DNA of 64,000 nucleotides, from positions 72,448,001 to 72,512,000 of the forward strand of contig NC_134714.1 of the NCBI RefSeq assembly GCF_049634645.1. Direction: 5' to 3'. The first letter of the stretch is position 1, and every line of letters begins with the position of its first letter. The position numbers and the translations under genes are program-made. Below, one piece after another: positions 45,074 to 57,003 of this stretch. The DNA comes from Pelodiscus sinensis. Its lineage: Eukaryota; Chordata; Testudines; Trionychidae. The notes under the pieces were generated by a model. It was not told the origin of the DNA, searched no databases, and worked only from the letters and a program-made list of their open reading frames with translations.

Positions 45074-45115
45074 GAGTACACAGCAGTGGTCCAGCATGAC
45101 CTGAGTGCTTCGGAC

Positions 45116-46254
45116 CTATCGCTTTCGGGCTGTAGACAAGACAGCCTGAGCTACCCTCGAATCGGAGGTAAGTATGTTCGCAAGGGCATAGTGTTTAGCG
45201 AATGTGAGGGTGGACGACCAGGTTGCTGCACGGCATATGTCCTGCAATGGTACTCCATGAAGATAGGCAATGGATGTAGCTATGCCCCGGGTGGAATGAG
45301 CACGAAGACCGCTCGGAAGAGACTTGTTGCGCAAGGCGTAACATTGCGTGATGCAAGCAACGACCAAACGGGAAATACGCTGTGCAGAAAGTAGTTTGCC
45401 TTTGGAGCGTTCGGCTGTAGAAAGGAAAAGCCGTTGAGATTTTCTAAAGACTCGAGTTCTGTCAAGGTAAAAGGCTAGTGCTCGCCTGACATCTAGGGTG
45501 TGTAGACGTGCTTCTTCCAATGAGGAGTGAGGCTTTGGATAGAAAGTCGGTAGAATTATAGGCTCATTTATATGGAAAGCAGAGTTGACCTTTGGCAAAA
45601 ACGCTGGTTGGACACGCAGTACTGCCGCATGACTGAAGAACTGCGTATATGGCGGATCGGCGGAAAGAGCTGCTAATTCGCTTACTCGACGCGCCGACGT
45701 GATGGCAAGTAGAAACACAGTTTTCATTGTGAGCATCGGTAGACCACATGTTGCAAGCGGTTCAAAGGGTGTGCGAGTCAGAGCGTCCAATACCAGAGGT
45801 AAGTCCCAAGGCTCTGGTGGGATCCTGTGGGCCGGATACAAATTGCCTAACCCCTTCAGAAATCTCTTGGTGATAGGGTGGGCGAACACTGAATAGCCGT
45901 CAACGGGAAGACGGAAGGCTGAAATTGCCGCTAGATGCACCCTCAGGGAAGAAATAGTTAGTCCCGTCGTCTTTAGATGCATCACATAATCCAGTATCAG
46001 TTGTATAGACGACAAGTGAGGGTCAAGATCCTTTGTCAAACACCACGAATGGAAACGGTGCCATTTATAGCGATAGGATTTACGCGTTGTACTGCGTCTA
46101 CTGTTAACCAACACGCGTCTCACTTCTTGGGAACATAAGAGTTCCGAAGCTTGGAGCCAACTAGGAGCCATGCTATGAGGTGCATGCGGTCGATGGCTGG
46201 GTGAAGAACCGTGCCGTGTTGCTGGGATAGCAAGTTGGACAGCTGCGGTAGTCG
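45116..46254 (-). CDS. DIRS tyrosine recombinase
   Basis: The open frame on this strand extends upstream over the RNase H region to 47080, but recombinase similarity starts near 46200 (SELLCSQEVRRVLVNSRRST). The catalytic set is complete: Arg in ITSARRVSELAAL, His-X-X-Arg in RAHSTRGIATS, and the nucleophilic Tyr in FAKHYAL about 24 residues before the end. It would join the circular cDNA to the target. The true start is uncertain because the RT/RNase H ORF overlaps it. Confidence 0.9.
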
Positions 46255-47025
46255 TCATGGATAGGCCGCTGACATTCTCGACAGCTGTGTTAACCAAATC
46301 TGCCTGGGCCAGAAAGGTGCTATCAGAATCACTGTTGCGCCGCCCAGTGCTATCTTCTCCAAAACCCTTGGAATGAGTGGAAGGGGAGGAAAGGCGTACA
46401 GCAATTGGTGGTGATCCCAGTCCAGAAGGAAGGCATCCCCGAGAGAGTTTGTGCCGATGCCTGCCCGTGAGCAATACTGAGGACATTTCCTGTTGTGTCG
46501 AGTGGCGAACAAGTCCACCTTGGGAAAACCCCATTGCAAGAAGATGTCGCGGAGCACTTCGGGATGCAATTCCCACTCGTGCTGTGAGAGGAAATGCCTG
46601 CTCAGAGTATCGGCAATTACATTGTCCTTGCCAGGGAGGTATGCTGCAGTTATGGTGATACCTTGTTGAATAGCCCAATTCCACAGGCGCACAGCCTCCG
46701 CACACAGGAAGCGGGAGCGTGACCCCCCCTGCTTGTTGATATAATACACCGTGCATATGTTGTCGGTGAGAATCTGTATGGAATGTCCTCGGATGATGGA
46801 CAGAAAGTGCTTGCAAGCCTTGAAGACTGCTCTTAGTTCGAGAAAATTTATATGCTGTAGCGATTCCTGGGGCGTCCAGAGACCCTGCGCACGGAGCTCC
46901 CGAAGGTGGGCGCCCCAGCCGAGTAGAGAGGCATCTGTAGTGATTTGTAGAGATGGTTTTTGGGCATGAAAGGGGACCCCTGTTAGCATGTTGAAGGGGT
47001 TGTCCCACCATGCAAGGGAAGACCA
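46255..47025 (-). CDS. DIRS RNase H and methyltransferase-like segment
   Basis: This is the continuation of the RT frame on the other side of the LTR element. Four acidic RNase H positions are visible: TTDASLLGWG, NFLELRAVF, ILTDNICTVYY and GKDNVIADTLSR. Downstream, VDLFATRHN, YAFPP and LIAPFWPRQIW match the segment that DIRS elements carry after RNase H, described in the literature as a DAM-like methyltransferase; that label is from memory and not tested. The frame stops at 46255 and overlaps the recombinase frame. Confidence 0.85.
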   Translation of the reverse strand, partial: WSSLAWWDNPFNMLTGVPFHAQKPSLQITTDASLLGWGAHLRELRAQGLWTPQESLQHINFLELRAVFKACKHFLSIIRGHSIQILTDNICTVYYINKQGGSRSRFLCAEAVRLWNWAIQQGITITAAYLPGKDNVIADTLSRHFLSQHEWELHPEVLRDIFLQWGFPKVDLFATRHNRKCPQYCSRAGIGTNSLGDAFLLDWDHHQLLYAFPPLPLIPRVLEKIALGGATVILIAPFWPRQIWLTQLSRMSAAYP

Positions 47026-47997
47026 TGTTGTACTTAAAAGTACTCGGGATCTTTTTCAGGGGGATAAGGCAACACGCCACATTTATTGATCACACATAGA
47101 ATAATTAACAGTTATATATATATATATATCATATGCATATGATAAGTCACTCATGCACTCACACACACACACACACACACAAGCACACTCCGTCTTGCTG
47201 TTGTTACCAACAAGTTGCTCCCCTTAACTGCACAGGCCAGGTGAGTTAGATGGGGAAGGCGTGGAGCCGGGCTTCTGCCGATCCGGATCGATGCTCCGAT
47301 GGTGACAAGACAAAACCCGGGGTCCTCTGCAAGACACCTCACTTTTATAGCATCCCTCTCATATGCAAATATATATCCCAGATTCAAACTCTGGGTCTGT
47401 GTCCGTTGGTCCCTTTGTGCTGCAGAGAGGGTGTTTTCAAAAGAAGGTGCCTGCTTCTAATCCCCAAGGCAGTCAGTATGTCTGCTCTCCTTTCTTCAGC
47501 CCACTTGACACCTTGGGTCTGGCTTCCACCCCCTCTTCAACTCCTGTAGCTGTCTGGAGGTGCTTGGCTCCCAAGTCTTACTCATTCACACCTCATTCAT
47601 TCAACAGGGCAATTAATTACAGAGTGGGGGGAAGAGAGTGGGGGAAAATCTTATTCTGCTACAAGTTTTCTATATAGGGTTCTAATACAAAGTTATTTCA
47701 AGCAGCCCCTTGCACAAGCCTGAGCATGCCCTGGGGCACAGAGGGGGGGCTGTTTCTGGCTACATAGGATTATATTCTTAACAGTTCTAAGTTACATGAC
47801 CTAATACATTATATTCTAAAGGGGCAATAATAATAATAAATCTAAACATTTAACAATCTTAACAAATAATAATAATAATAAGAAGAAGAAGAATTAATAA
47901 TAAATCTAAACACTTTAAGTTGTGGGGAACAAATTATGGGGAGTCACTTCCATGTGGGGGAATCACATTTTTAATACATTGATATGTTATCCCTACA
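47026..47997 (-). repeat. 3' LTR of the nested retroelement
   Basis: Matches 51221-52184 almost throughout. Differences are mainly a CA/TA microsatellite, a few substitutions and an indel near 47730. The 104-codon open frame at 47363-47677 is the same in both copies and is an LTR artefact. Confidence 0.92.
47110..47182. repeat. (TA)n and (CA)n microsatellites in the LTR
   Basis: A TATATATA run at about 47116-47129 and an ACAC run at about 47160-47180. The second LTR has different repeat numbers at 51326-51382, as expected from slippage after insertion. Confidence 0.85.
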
Positions 47998-50900
47998 TAC
48001 TCCCCCTTTTGACACTACGATATCCGGTATACTCGTAGTGTCACTTTCTATTTAATCTGTTTAAGAGAAGGTATTGTGAGGCAATATGTGTTTGTGATTG
48101 AAATGTAACAAATATTTTTTTTATCCAGGTTCGGTGACTTTGCCCAGAGCGAGAGAAAATAGTGATTTTATCCAGGGCAGCTTGGGCAACAGTTTGAAAC
48201 CCAATTAACAGTGCATGAATGTATGTGCTCTTATCCCACATAGTGTAGGCATTTTTGCATTTAGCCCTGAAAACAAAATTGGTGGTTTGCCTCAGTTTCC
48301 CTTTTTACATCACACACCAATTTTGGAATTCCCCTTTCTCAGGTGAGAAGCTTCAACACTAATTACAAGTACTAACAGTAAAATACCAGTGTTACAAGGC
48401 TTTTGAACATACAATGTGCTCTTGTGTACATTTTTTTTTAACCATTTCCAGGGTTTTGGTACAAAATCCTGCACATTGAACATTGTTACATTCTTAGTAA
48501 CTGCAGTACAGTGGTTATGAAAGTTAGCATAAGTAGCAGGAACAAATCCATCCCAAATGTACGCTGACAATTTGGGGTTTTTAGGTTAAAAAATCTGCAG
48601 CCTTCCTTGGCCACATAGGTCTTGCCCCATTGCCCTGTTGTTTTAAATGCAAAGCTCCCTCTTTCAAAGACAAAAGGCCTGGCTGGGTGTGCCTCCCCTG
48701 GGAACACTCCTGTCCCAAACACACTGACTTCCCAGCAAGCTGATCATAAGACTGCTCCAATTCCCTGGCTGATTCTGCCTCTTCTGAAACAACCCTCAGT
48801 CCCTCTGAGATTTCTCCACAGCCATCCACACTGGGTTTCTCTAAATGCAGTCAAAATGTTTAATGCTTATTGAACCTTTCCTGCCTAGTGCAGATTATCT
48901 TTAACACAGTATACTAGTTAGTCAGACAGACAGACAGACATGAGACAAACACAAAACATTCTTTGTTGCAACAATACATCCATGGTGTTATAGGGTATTT
49001 AGCTGGTACCAGCTTGTCCTGATTTTCTGAAAGACAAAAAAAACATACTTCTACCCCTTTGGGGGTGGCATTATTATTTACATACTTTCTCTTTACATAC
49101 TTTCATGTCTCTTTGCTTACAATTACTCCTATAGGTAAATATTTTTGTTTTGTAGGCAAAACAGGTTTCAATGATTTTTACCCCTTCTTGTGGGTGAATT
49201 ACCCCACTGTGTAATTATTAAATTTAGGAGGTGTACTTTAGTTTTCCTCTTATACAGCAGACTAAGTTAGTAAGTATTCTGTGATAGCATGCCTTTTATT
49301 TAGACAACTTAGCTTTGAGGCCAGTGTGTTCAAAACTATTTTGAAATCTTTCCATATGCAGACCCCTTTTTGTTCTGATCTCAGGTAGTTTGCTAATCAA
49401 ACTATCTATTTACCTGCAAACTTTTTTTTTTTTTTGTGCTGCCAGCTAGGGCATTTACACCACAGATACTTTCTGGCTTGCTTTTAGATTAAAAGCTGTT
49501 TGTAGCTTGGTCTTAAAAAGGGACAGAATAACTTTTGCCAGAGATTTACAGTTTTGAGTTTTTACTTTAAGTCCTGCTCTCTCACACAGCAACCTGAAAA
49601 GGAAATTACATCCTGTTGTGGCTCCTGGAGCCCTCAGGATTTTAATTTGTTTTAAGCATACAAAACAGTTTACTAACCTACAAAACAGGAGTTCTGGATC
49701 TTAAAAACCTTACCTACTATTTACACTATATTTACACACAGATACATGCATATATTCTCTGAATATTTCTAACACTATTTTTACATACCTGTACAAAGAT
49801 TACATTCACTTTTATTCATTTGGGGGTAGTTAAGTTCCCAATAGAACCCTCTTGAAGTTCTTTAGTCAAATTTGCCTGGATTATTTACAGACACTCTTGG
49901 AAAAGGGCCCCTTTTTCCTTCAGAATGACTGCAAAGAAACCAAGAATTCTTTTCCTGTAACATTTTAGCATTTTCACAACTGCTCAATTTCCTCCAGACT
50001 CTGTAGAGTTAACTTTTTTGTGTTTTTGTTAAACACTTTCTTATTTCTTAAAATGAAAACTGGCCTTGCTTCAGCTATTACTTCTTGTAAGTATTGTTTT
50101 AAGAATTTAGATTTCCAGTACCTGTACTTACTGCTTTTTCTTAGTTCTACCACAAGGCCTTCAATCTATCTTTTGCCTGCCTGCTTGTCTGGGCCTGATC
50201 CTGTTTTTTGTTGTTGTTGGTTTTTTTGCTGAATGGCCCTTTTCCATGGACACAGGCTTTGTCCCATTACCAGTTTAGCAAGGAGGGTGGCCTTGTTCAC
50301 TAAACCCCACACCTCCTGGTCCTTTTTCTTAAGCATATCCCTGAAAACTTTGAGAGTGCTACTTTAACTCTCAGTACCCATCCTTAAGGGAATCTAGCGG
50401 TGTCTAGGTACTGAGGGACAGACATTTCCAACTTTTTGCTTCTGCAGCAGAGGCTTTTACATTTTGCAGTTTCATATTTGAATTCTTATATTCAGTCAAT
50501 TTGAGGAACACCTCCTTACAGGTTTCATAGGAGCCAAACTGAATCTGTGTTTTCTTTTCCCTTTTTCTTTTGGATTTAGCTTTTCCTGCAGAGAGAGATT
50601 TTTTTTTTCTTCTTTGCAGGTAGCTAAGTGGAGGTAACTGTTATTACATGCCTCCCATAATAGCCAAATTGCTGCTGCATCTCCTTTGGCAGCATTAGAA
50701 GGTTTGTACATGAGGATATACTGTGCCAATTTATCCTCTAGGTCTGAAATTGTATGGACATCAACTAACACTTGATCAGACTAAGGGCTATGTCCGAATT
50801 TTGGCAAGATTTGTTGAAAAGGTTCAAAAGATTTGTTTATCTTTTACAAATGCCAAGTTCTCTGTCTCCTCTCTGGGAGCCTTCTTAAAAGACTGCTTAC

Positions 50901-51220
50901 GTTTAAACATTTTTTAGTACACCCAACCTCCTATTGGGGCTAAAATAGCAATACCAATACCTCTTTTTTCTGGAGCGAGAAATTAAATTCTCCTCCCTTC
51001 TTTCTAATGCCAGCACTCTACGACTGGGGAGGAACGAGAAAGCTATTTCTCCTCCTCTCTTTACCCGGCCTTCTACCACCGGGGGTGTGCACACCTTACT
51101 GATTGATCACTTTTTAATACTTTTCAAGGTTTATGATTACTTTTCCACACTTCTCAACATCTTTACATTACTCAATAAATGCTCGTGGTACCTTCCCCCT
51201 TTCGCAATTCTCCACCAAAA
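47998..51220 (-). pseudogene. Interior of the nested retroelement, degenerate
   Basis: Only short minus-strand frames remain. One at 50771-50496 is Lys/Glu-rich and sits where gag is expected. Another group at 48829-48041 has hydrophobic stretches and sits where env is expected, before the purine tract. Neither can be identified with confidence. No reverse transcriptase motif was found. Confidence 0.6.
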
Positions 51221-52184
51221 TGTTGTACTTAAAAGAAGTACTTGGGATCTTTTTCAGGGGGATAAGGCAACACGCCACATTTATTGATCACACATAGAAT
51301 AATTAACAGTTATCATATGCATATGATATATATATATATATATATATATAAGTCACTCATACACTCACACACACACACACAAGCACACTCCGTCTTGCTG
51401 TTGTTACCAACAAGTTGCTCCCCTTAACTGCACTGGCCAGGTGAGTTAGAATGGGGGGGGTGGAGCCGGGCGTCTGCCGATCCGGATTGATGCTCCGATG
51501 GTGACAAGACGAAACCCGGGGTCCTCTGCAAGACACCTCACTTTTATAGCATCCCTCTCATATGCAAATATATATCCCAGATTCAAACTCTGGGTCTGTG
51601 TCTGTTGGTCCCTTTGTGCTGCAGAGAGGGTGTTTTCAAAAGAAGGTGCCTGCTTCTAATCCCCAAGGCAGTCAGTATGTCTGCTCTCCTTTCTTCAGCC
51701 CACTTGACACCTTGGGTCTGGCTTCCACCCCCTCTTCAACTCCTGTAGCTGTCTGGAGGTGCTTGGCTCCCAAGTCTTACTCATTCACACCTCATTCATT
51801 CAACAGGGCAATTAATTACAGAGTGGGGGGAAGAGAGTGGGGGAAAATCTTATTCTGCTACAAGTTTTCTATATAGGGTTCTAATACAAAGTTATTTCAA
51901 GCAGCCCCTTGCACAAGCCTGAGCACAGAAGGGGGGCTGTTTCTGGCTACATAGGATTATATTCTTAACAGTTCTAAGTTACATGACCTAATACATTATA
52001 TTCTAAAGGGGCAATAATAATAATAAATCTAAACATTTAACAATCTTAACAAATAATAATAATAATAATAAGAAGAAGAATTAATAATAAATCTAAACAC
52101 TTTAAGTTGTGGGGAACAAATTATGGGGAGTCACTTCCGTGTGGGGGAATCACATTTTTAATACATTGATATGTTATCCCTACA
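51221..52184 (-). repeat. 5' LTR of the nested retroelement
   Basis: Second LTR copy, with a longer TA run at about 51327-51350. Near-identity with the other LTR implies recent insertion relative to most repeats here. Confidence 0.92.
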
Positions 52185-55100
52185 ACCGCACCTGACTGGG
52201 CAGAGAAACCACCCTGTTCGCACTGCGCACCTGGGGCGTGTACACAGTGAACAGCCAATGTTGAAGACTTCGCATATGGAGTCTGGCATGTGGAACCACA
52301 TATGTGGTGGCTGCCATGTGTCCCAGTAGTTGCAGACAAGTAAGTATTCGGGACTTCGGGGAAATTGATATTGATTGTACCAGGTCCTGTATGAGTTGAA
52401 ACCTCTTTACCGGCAAGTATGCCCTCGCGGTTAGGGAGTCGAGTCTTGCGCCGATGAACTCCAGGTCGCGAGTAGGTGTTAGGAAGGACTTCTTGACATT
52501 GATTATGAGCCCGAGGGCTGTGAACAAAGTGGTAGTTATAGACACTGCCCTCGTAGCCTCGTCGAGTGTGGAAGCCTTTAGCAGGCAATCGTCCAGGTAT
52601 GGAAAGATTGTAATATCGAGGCGTCGCAGGTAGGCCGCCACTACCGCCAGGGTCTTGGAGAAAACCCGTGGGGCTGCCGATAGTCCGAAAGGCAGCACAC
52701 GATATTGATAGTGGTCGGACCCCACTGTGAACCGAAGGAATCTTCTGTGCGCCGGGTGTATCGTTATATGCAAGTAGGCGTCCTGAAGATCGAGGGATGC
52801 GAACCAATCCCCTTTGTTGAGAGCCGGGATGATTGAAGATAACGTGACCATCTTGAATTTTTGCCTTCTCAGATGACGGTTGAGCCGACGTAGGTCCAGG
52901 ATAGGCCTCCAACCCCCTGATTTCTTCTGGGTGAGGAAATAGCGAGAGTAGAACCCTCTCCCCAAAAAGGGTGTCGGCACCCTTTCCACTGCCCCTAATA
53001 TGAGAAGGCGCGACACCTCTTGATGTAGAAGCGTCTCGTGAGAGGGGTCCCTGAAAAGGGACGGGGCAGGAGGGGAGGGAGGGGGAAGAGAGGTGAAGGG
53101 GATGACATATCCTGAAGTAATTATGTCATGAACCCACCGGTCGGTGGATATGACAGCCCAACGATGCTGATAAGGTCTGAGACAATGATGGAATACGCCT
53201 TTTGTGATATCCGGAGTCTCTGTTAACGGTGTGGTCCGAAGTCCCTCGATCAACCCATCAAACCTGCTGTCGGCCCTGCTGCTGGACAGGTGTCTTGTTG
53301 GGTTGCTGGCGACGCTTCTGGGGCCGTTGTCTCGGCCTCTGTTGCTCGTATGGCCTGGCGCGTGGCGTCGCATATGAGAATGGTCTTTGTCTATTGTAGG
53401 GTATGTATCTCCTACGTTTGTGGGGGCGGTGTACATCCCTAGCGTTTTCAAAGTCGTACGTGTATCCTTGCCCGAGTGGAAGACCTGATCTGTTGACTGA
53501 GCAAATAGCGACTTGCGATCGAAGGGCAAATCCTCCACCTTGGCCTGCATCTCCTTCGGGACAGTGGCCTGATGCAGCCAAAACGCCCGACGCATGACTA
53601 TGGCTGAAGCTGCGGATCTAGCAGCTACGTCAGCCGTGTCAAGGGCTATCTGCAAGGCTGTTCGGGCGACCATATAGCCCTCTTGTATCACTGCCTTGAG
53701 CATCTGACGTTTGGAATCCGGCAAGTGCTCGAATAGAGGGATCAGTTTCGAATAGTTATCAAAATCATGGTTTGCTAGTTGTGCCGCAAAGTTACACATC
53801 CTCAGGGCAGAAGTAGAGGAGGAATATACTTTCCTGCCCAAGATATCCAGTCGTTTGGCCTCCTTGTCATTTGAGGGATTCTTGGTCTGAGATGATCTCG
53901 TTCTCTGTTGCGCGGCGTCCACGACAAGGGAGTTAGGCTGAGGATGTGTAAAGAGAAACTTCATATCTTTCTGAGTGATGAAGTACTTCTTGTCCGACCG
54001 CTTATTAGTTGGTAGCGAAGTGGCCGGGGTCTGCCAGATGTCGTTGGCGATCTCCAGTATAGCTTCATCGAAGGGAAAAGCGAGCTTTGACTTTTGGGAA
54101 GGTTGTAGATTCTTAAGCAATCGATGTTGTTTCTGTTGCACGTCCGCGGTCTGAACGTCCTGGGATTGTGCAACTCTCTTGAAGAACTCCTGGAACTGCT
54201 TGTGGTCCTCCATAGGAGACAAGTCCGCAGGGACCACAGCGTCATCCGGCGAGGATGAGGAACGCTGCGCTGGGGAATCAGGGCTCTGCTGTCCTTGAAG
54301 AGGAGTGTGGTCCTGCTTATCCTCCTGATATTGCGAATCCAAATCCCCAGCCGAGGATGGTGGCGCAACATAAGGAGTAGACTCGTCCAGACCATGTGGA
54401 GATTGATGCCGAGAAGATTGCGGTGATCGCGATCGCGAATACCTTCTGCGGTGAGACGAATGAGAAGAGTTCTCGTAATAATATCGGTCCTCCCTCCGAC
54501 TGCGGCAGGGAGAACGGCTGTATCTTCTCACTGTGTCATACAGTGAGAAGATATGGCTTAAGAATATGCAGTCTGTACGTCTTGGGGATCTTGGTGAAAG
54601 GGATCTCCTGTAGTAGCATGAGGGAGACCTCGAGTAGCTGTCCCGATAGGACCGACGTGGCGATGAATGACGAGTTGACCTATAGTAGGGTTCCCTGGAG
54701 GTCGTGTAACAGTGAATACGACGACGGTAATCTGCATGGGAGGAGGTAGGTGAGTCAGGTCCAGGTGAGAAGGTGACACTGTCCGGTGTTATTGATGGTG
54801 TCCGGACCCTTGCAGTCTTTTGTTGCGCTCTGGTTGGCACCGAGGCATTGCAGGCAGGCTGGGGAGGTGCTTGTGGCAGAACAGCAGACAGCAAAGAAGC
54901 CTCTGCCACTTGAACGTCTGCCACGTGAACGGCAGAGTAAAGGCTCGGTGCAGCTTGATCCCCCGGAAAGGAGAAAGCGGGAGGCTGGACTGGCAGAGAC
55001 TCCTGTGGCGGAGGTGCATCCGGTGCCGATATGCCCGGCACCGAGGAGCCCAGAGCGGCACCTATGGAAGGCGCTGTGGGTGCCGTTACAGCAGGCTGCG

Positions 55101-55596
55101 GGCGCGCATGCGCCGGAACTCCCGGTGCCGGGGCTTCTCTTGCCAGCTCCGCAATGGCCATTAAAGCCGTTGCCGGCACCGACTCCGCTCTCGACCCCTT
55201 CTTGGGTGTCGGAGCGGAGCTTTTGGGGCAGGCTGCAGTTGGGGCAGAAGAGCTACGGCCCTTGCCCGCCTTGCCTGCGGGGAGTCTCGGCGCATAGCCA
55301 GAGCTCCCCGGCTTGTCCGCAGTGGCGCTCGGCGTCCCGTGGATCTTGGGGGCTTGCTCGGGAGGTGCAGAGTGTGGCTCGGAGACCTCCGGAGCTTGGA
55401 GAGCCTTATTGAACAAAAGGACTCTCAACCTCAGCTCCCGATCCTTTCTAGCGCGAGCTGTCATCTTCTCGCAGTGACCACACTTGGCTGAGACATGAGT
55501 GTACCCGAGACATCTAACACACCGGGAGTGACCATCCGAGATGGGAATAGCCTCCTGGCACTGGAGGCACTTCTTGAAGCCGGGTGATCCTGGCAT
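52185..55596 (-). CDS. DIRS gag-like and reverse transcriptase ORF, cut by LTR element
   Basis: An open frame of about 1137 codons in the DIRS part. The N-terminus has paired Cys motifs (CLQCQE, CVRCLG, CGHC) like a zinc finger. A Ser/Pro/Ala-rich stretch follows, then an Arg/Ser/Tyr-rich region around residues 290-420. The reverse transcriptase occupies the last ~270 residues with LDLRRLNRHLRRQKF, FASLDLQDAYLHI (first catalytic Asp), PFGLSAAPRVFSK and PYLDDCLL (YLDD). The ORF then runs into the LTR at 52184. The gag-like and RT parts are in one frame, whereas many DIRS elements separate them. The RNase H part continues beyond the insertion at 47025. Confidence 0.9.
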
Positions 55597-55846
55597 TCTT
55601 GAGTCCTTTGCTTATTAGTCAATTTCAGTCAGGAAAACCCTGACTGACCGCTAAAGAAAAAGCAGCTTTTCTTTTCTTCTTTTTTTTTTTTTTTTAAAGG
55701 GGGAACTACAACTAGAACAGTGTAACAGATAACTACCTATCACTAACCAAATAACAACTATAACTAGGAAGGTTTTTCCCTTTCCCCTCAGAGAGGAGAA
55801 GGGAGCCTGAACTAACTCCGTCTGCAGCTGCAGACGGTTGGAGAGA

Positions 55847-55998
55847 AACTGACAGGACCGGACCGCGCTCAGATGAAAGGCGCGAAGGGGCACTCGCACA
55901 TGCGCGGTCCGGCAGGGGGGCTACTGCTAGTGAAAATTCCTCCGGTTTGCGGCGCTGGGACGAGCCCAGCGCCTCGAGTGGAGCACCCTCGGGGACAC
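55847..55998. repeat. DIRS right inverted terminal repeat
   Basis: The inverted partner of 44748-44900. It lies upstream of the first ORF in the element's own direction. Its outer end, 55999-56010 (ACTCGATGAAG), is complemented in the internal region. Confidence 0.9.
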
Positions 55999-56039
55999 TA
56001 CTCGATGAAGAATGGCCATGTTTTTCTTATAAACCTTAA

Positions 56040-56960
56040 CTAAAATTGGCTTAAGAATATGCATAACTTGCAATTGCTTTTAGACAAAATATCTCCTGTA
56101 ACACACCAATTTTTAACGTTGCAGTCTGCTGAATGTGTATGTAGGCAGGGTCTGAATCAATGCTTCCATTACAGACAACTGGAATGGGAAAGGAATCCTG
56201 GGTGTGGTTATGTAAATACACTTCAAGCAGGTTGCTCAGGCATGCTAGATGTTCAGCTGTTGTAACTAATTTGGCTGTTGTGGGGGTCACAAACTGTGTT
56301 AAAACTAAATACAGGAATTGTAAGATATGACCACCAATGCTTGCAGTTATTGTTGGAATGCACAATGCAGAAAGTCATACTGTGTTTCATTAAATTAAAA
56401 CAAGAGACTCTGTCAGTGTAAATACGCTTGGATGGACAGAGGCTGGTCTTTCAGAGACCTATAGATTGAGCTGGGGAGGGAGGTGAGTCAGCACCAGGTG
56501 TGAGCTGTAAGACTGGTTCAACCTGTTTCTCCCCACTGTTTCAATGATAGAGTTAAAAAAGGCTCCATAAGGAGTCCCTTTTATATGTAAATTCACTCCA
56601 GTAAATGCTGGGATCTCTTGTGGCTGGACTGTGTTTTGGGCCAAGGGCTGAATTCACTAAGTTTGTCCCAGAGCCATATCTACCACAAGCCAGCAGAGCA
56701 GTTATAGAGAGGCATTAGGAGTGGCCAGCAGGGTGGTGCCAGAGAGCAGTGAGCCGGGGGATGGCAAATTACCAGCAAAATGGGTGAGACGACTCTTACC
56801 CCCTACACTCAGGATGGGAGGTGAACTCTGCAGATCACCTCTGTATTCTGGTCTGCCCTGACTAAGGGCAGCATCTGTGAGTGGGGTGCAGAGAAGGGTT
56901 GGGCATGTGAATGGGACACTTGCATTGCTGGACTTGAGAGCTTGAGAGGAAAAGGACATT
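56040..56960 (+). mobile_element. LTR-like sequence, copy 2 (partial)
   Basis: Same orientation and order of shared words as 43000-44240 (GCTTCCATTACAG..CTGGAATGGGA, TGGGAGGTGAACTCT, AAGGGTTGGGCATGTGAA, AAAGGACATTGCCC), but it ends before the CTTTATTAAAAG part. It abuts the right edge of the DIRS element. Confidence 0.45.
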
Positions 56961-57003
56961 GCCCATGAGGAAGGAGGCTTCATGACTGAGGGCAGAGGGT
57001 GCG

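Larger units (their letters stand above)
47026..52184 (-). mobile_element. LTR retroelement (endogenous retrovirus-like), nested in DIRS
   Basis: Two LTRs of 972 and 964 bp, each with TGT...ACA ends, enclose a 3.2 kb interior. ACCA and ACCG flank it (3 of 4 bases), a probable 4-bp duplication. On the minus strand a purine tract AAAAGGGGGAG precedes the 3' LTR (47998-48015) and TGGTGGAGAATTGCG follows the 5' LTR as the presumed primer-binding site. The tRNA is not identified. The interior is too short for complete gag-pol-env and has no intact long frame, so it was probably mobilised in trans. Confidence 0.87.
44700..56012 (-). mobile_element. DIRS-type tyrosine-recombinase retrotransposon, with nested LTR element
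   Basis: Without the 5.2 kb insertion at 47026-52184 the element is about 6.15 kb. Order on the minus strand: terminal repeat (55998-55847), gag-like and reverse transcriptase ORF, RNase H, tyrosine recombinase, internal complementary region (45073-44966), then inverted terminal repeat (44900-44748). This is the DIRS plan, in which the two extremities are complemented by the internal region and integration uses a recombinase instead of an integrase. No target duplication is seen, as expected. The domain motifs are intact, so the element was probably young when interrupted. Confidence 0.93.

Noticed and set aside
47363..47677. 104-codon ORF, repeated at 51562-51876
   Set aside because: It lies on the strand opposite to the retroelement and is duplicated only because it is in the LTR.
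52121..52912. 263-codon minus-strand ORF inside the DIRS element
   Set aside because: Out of frame with the reverse transcriptase, which has all its motifs; it also runs into the LTR.
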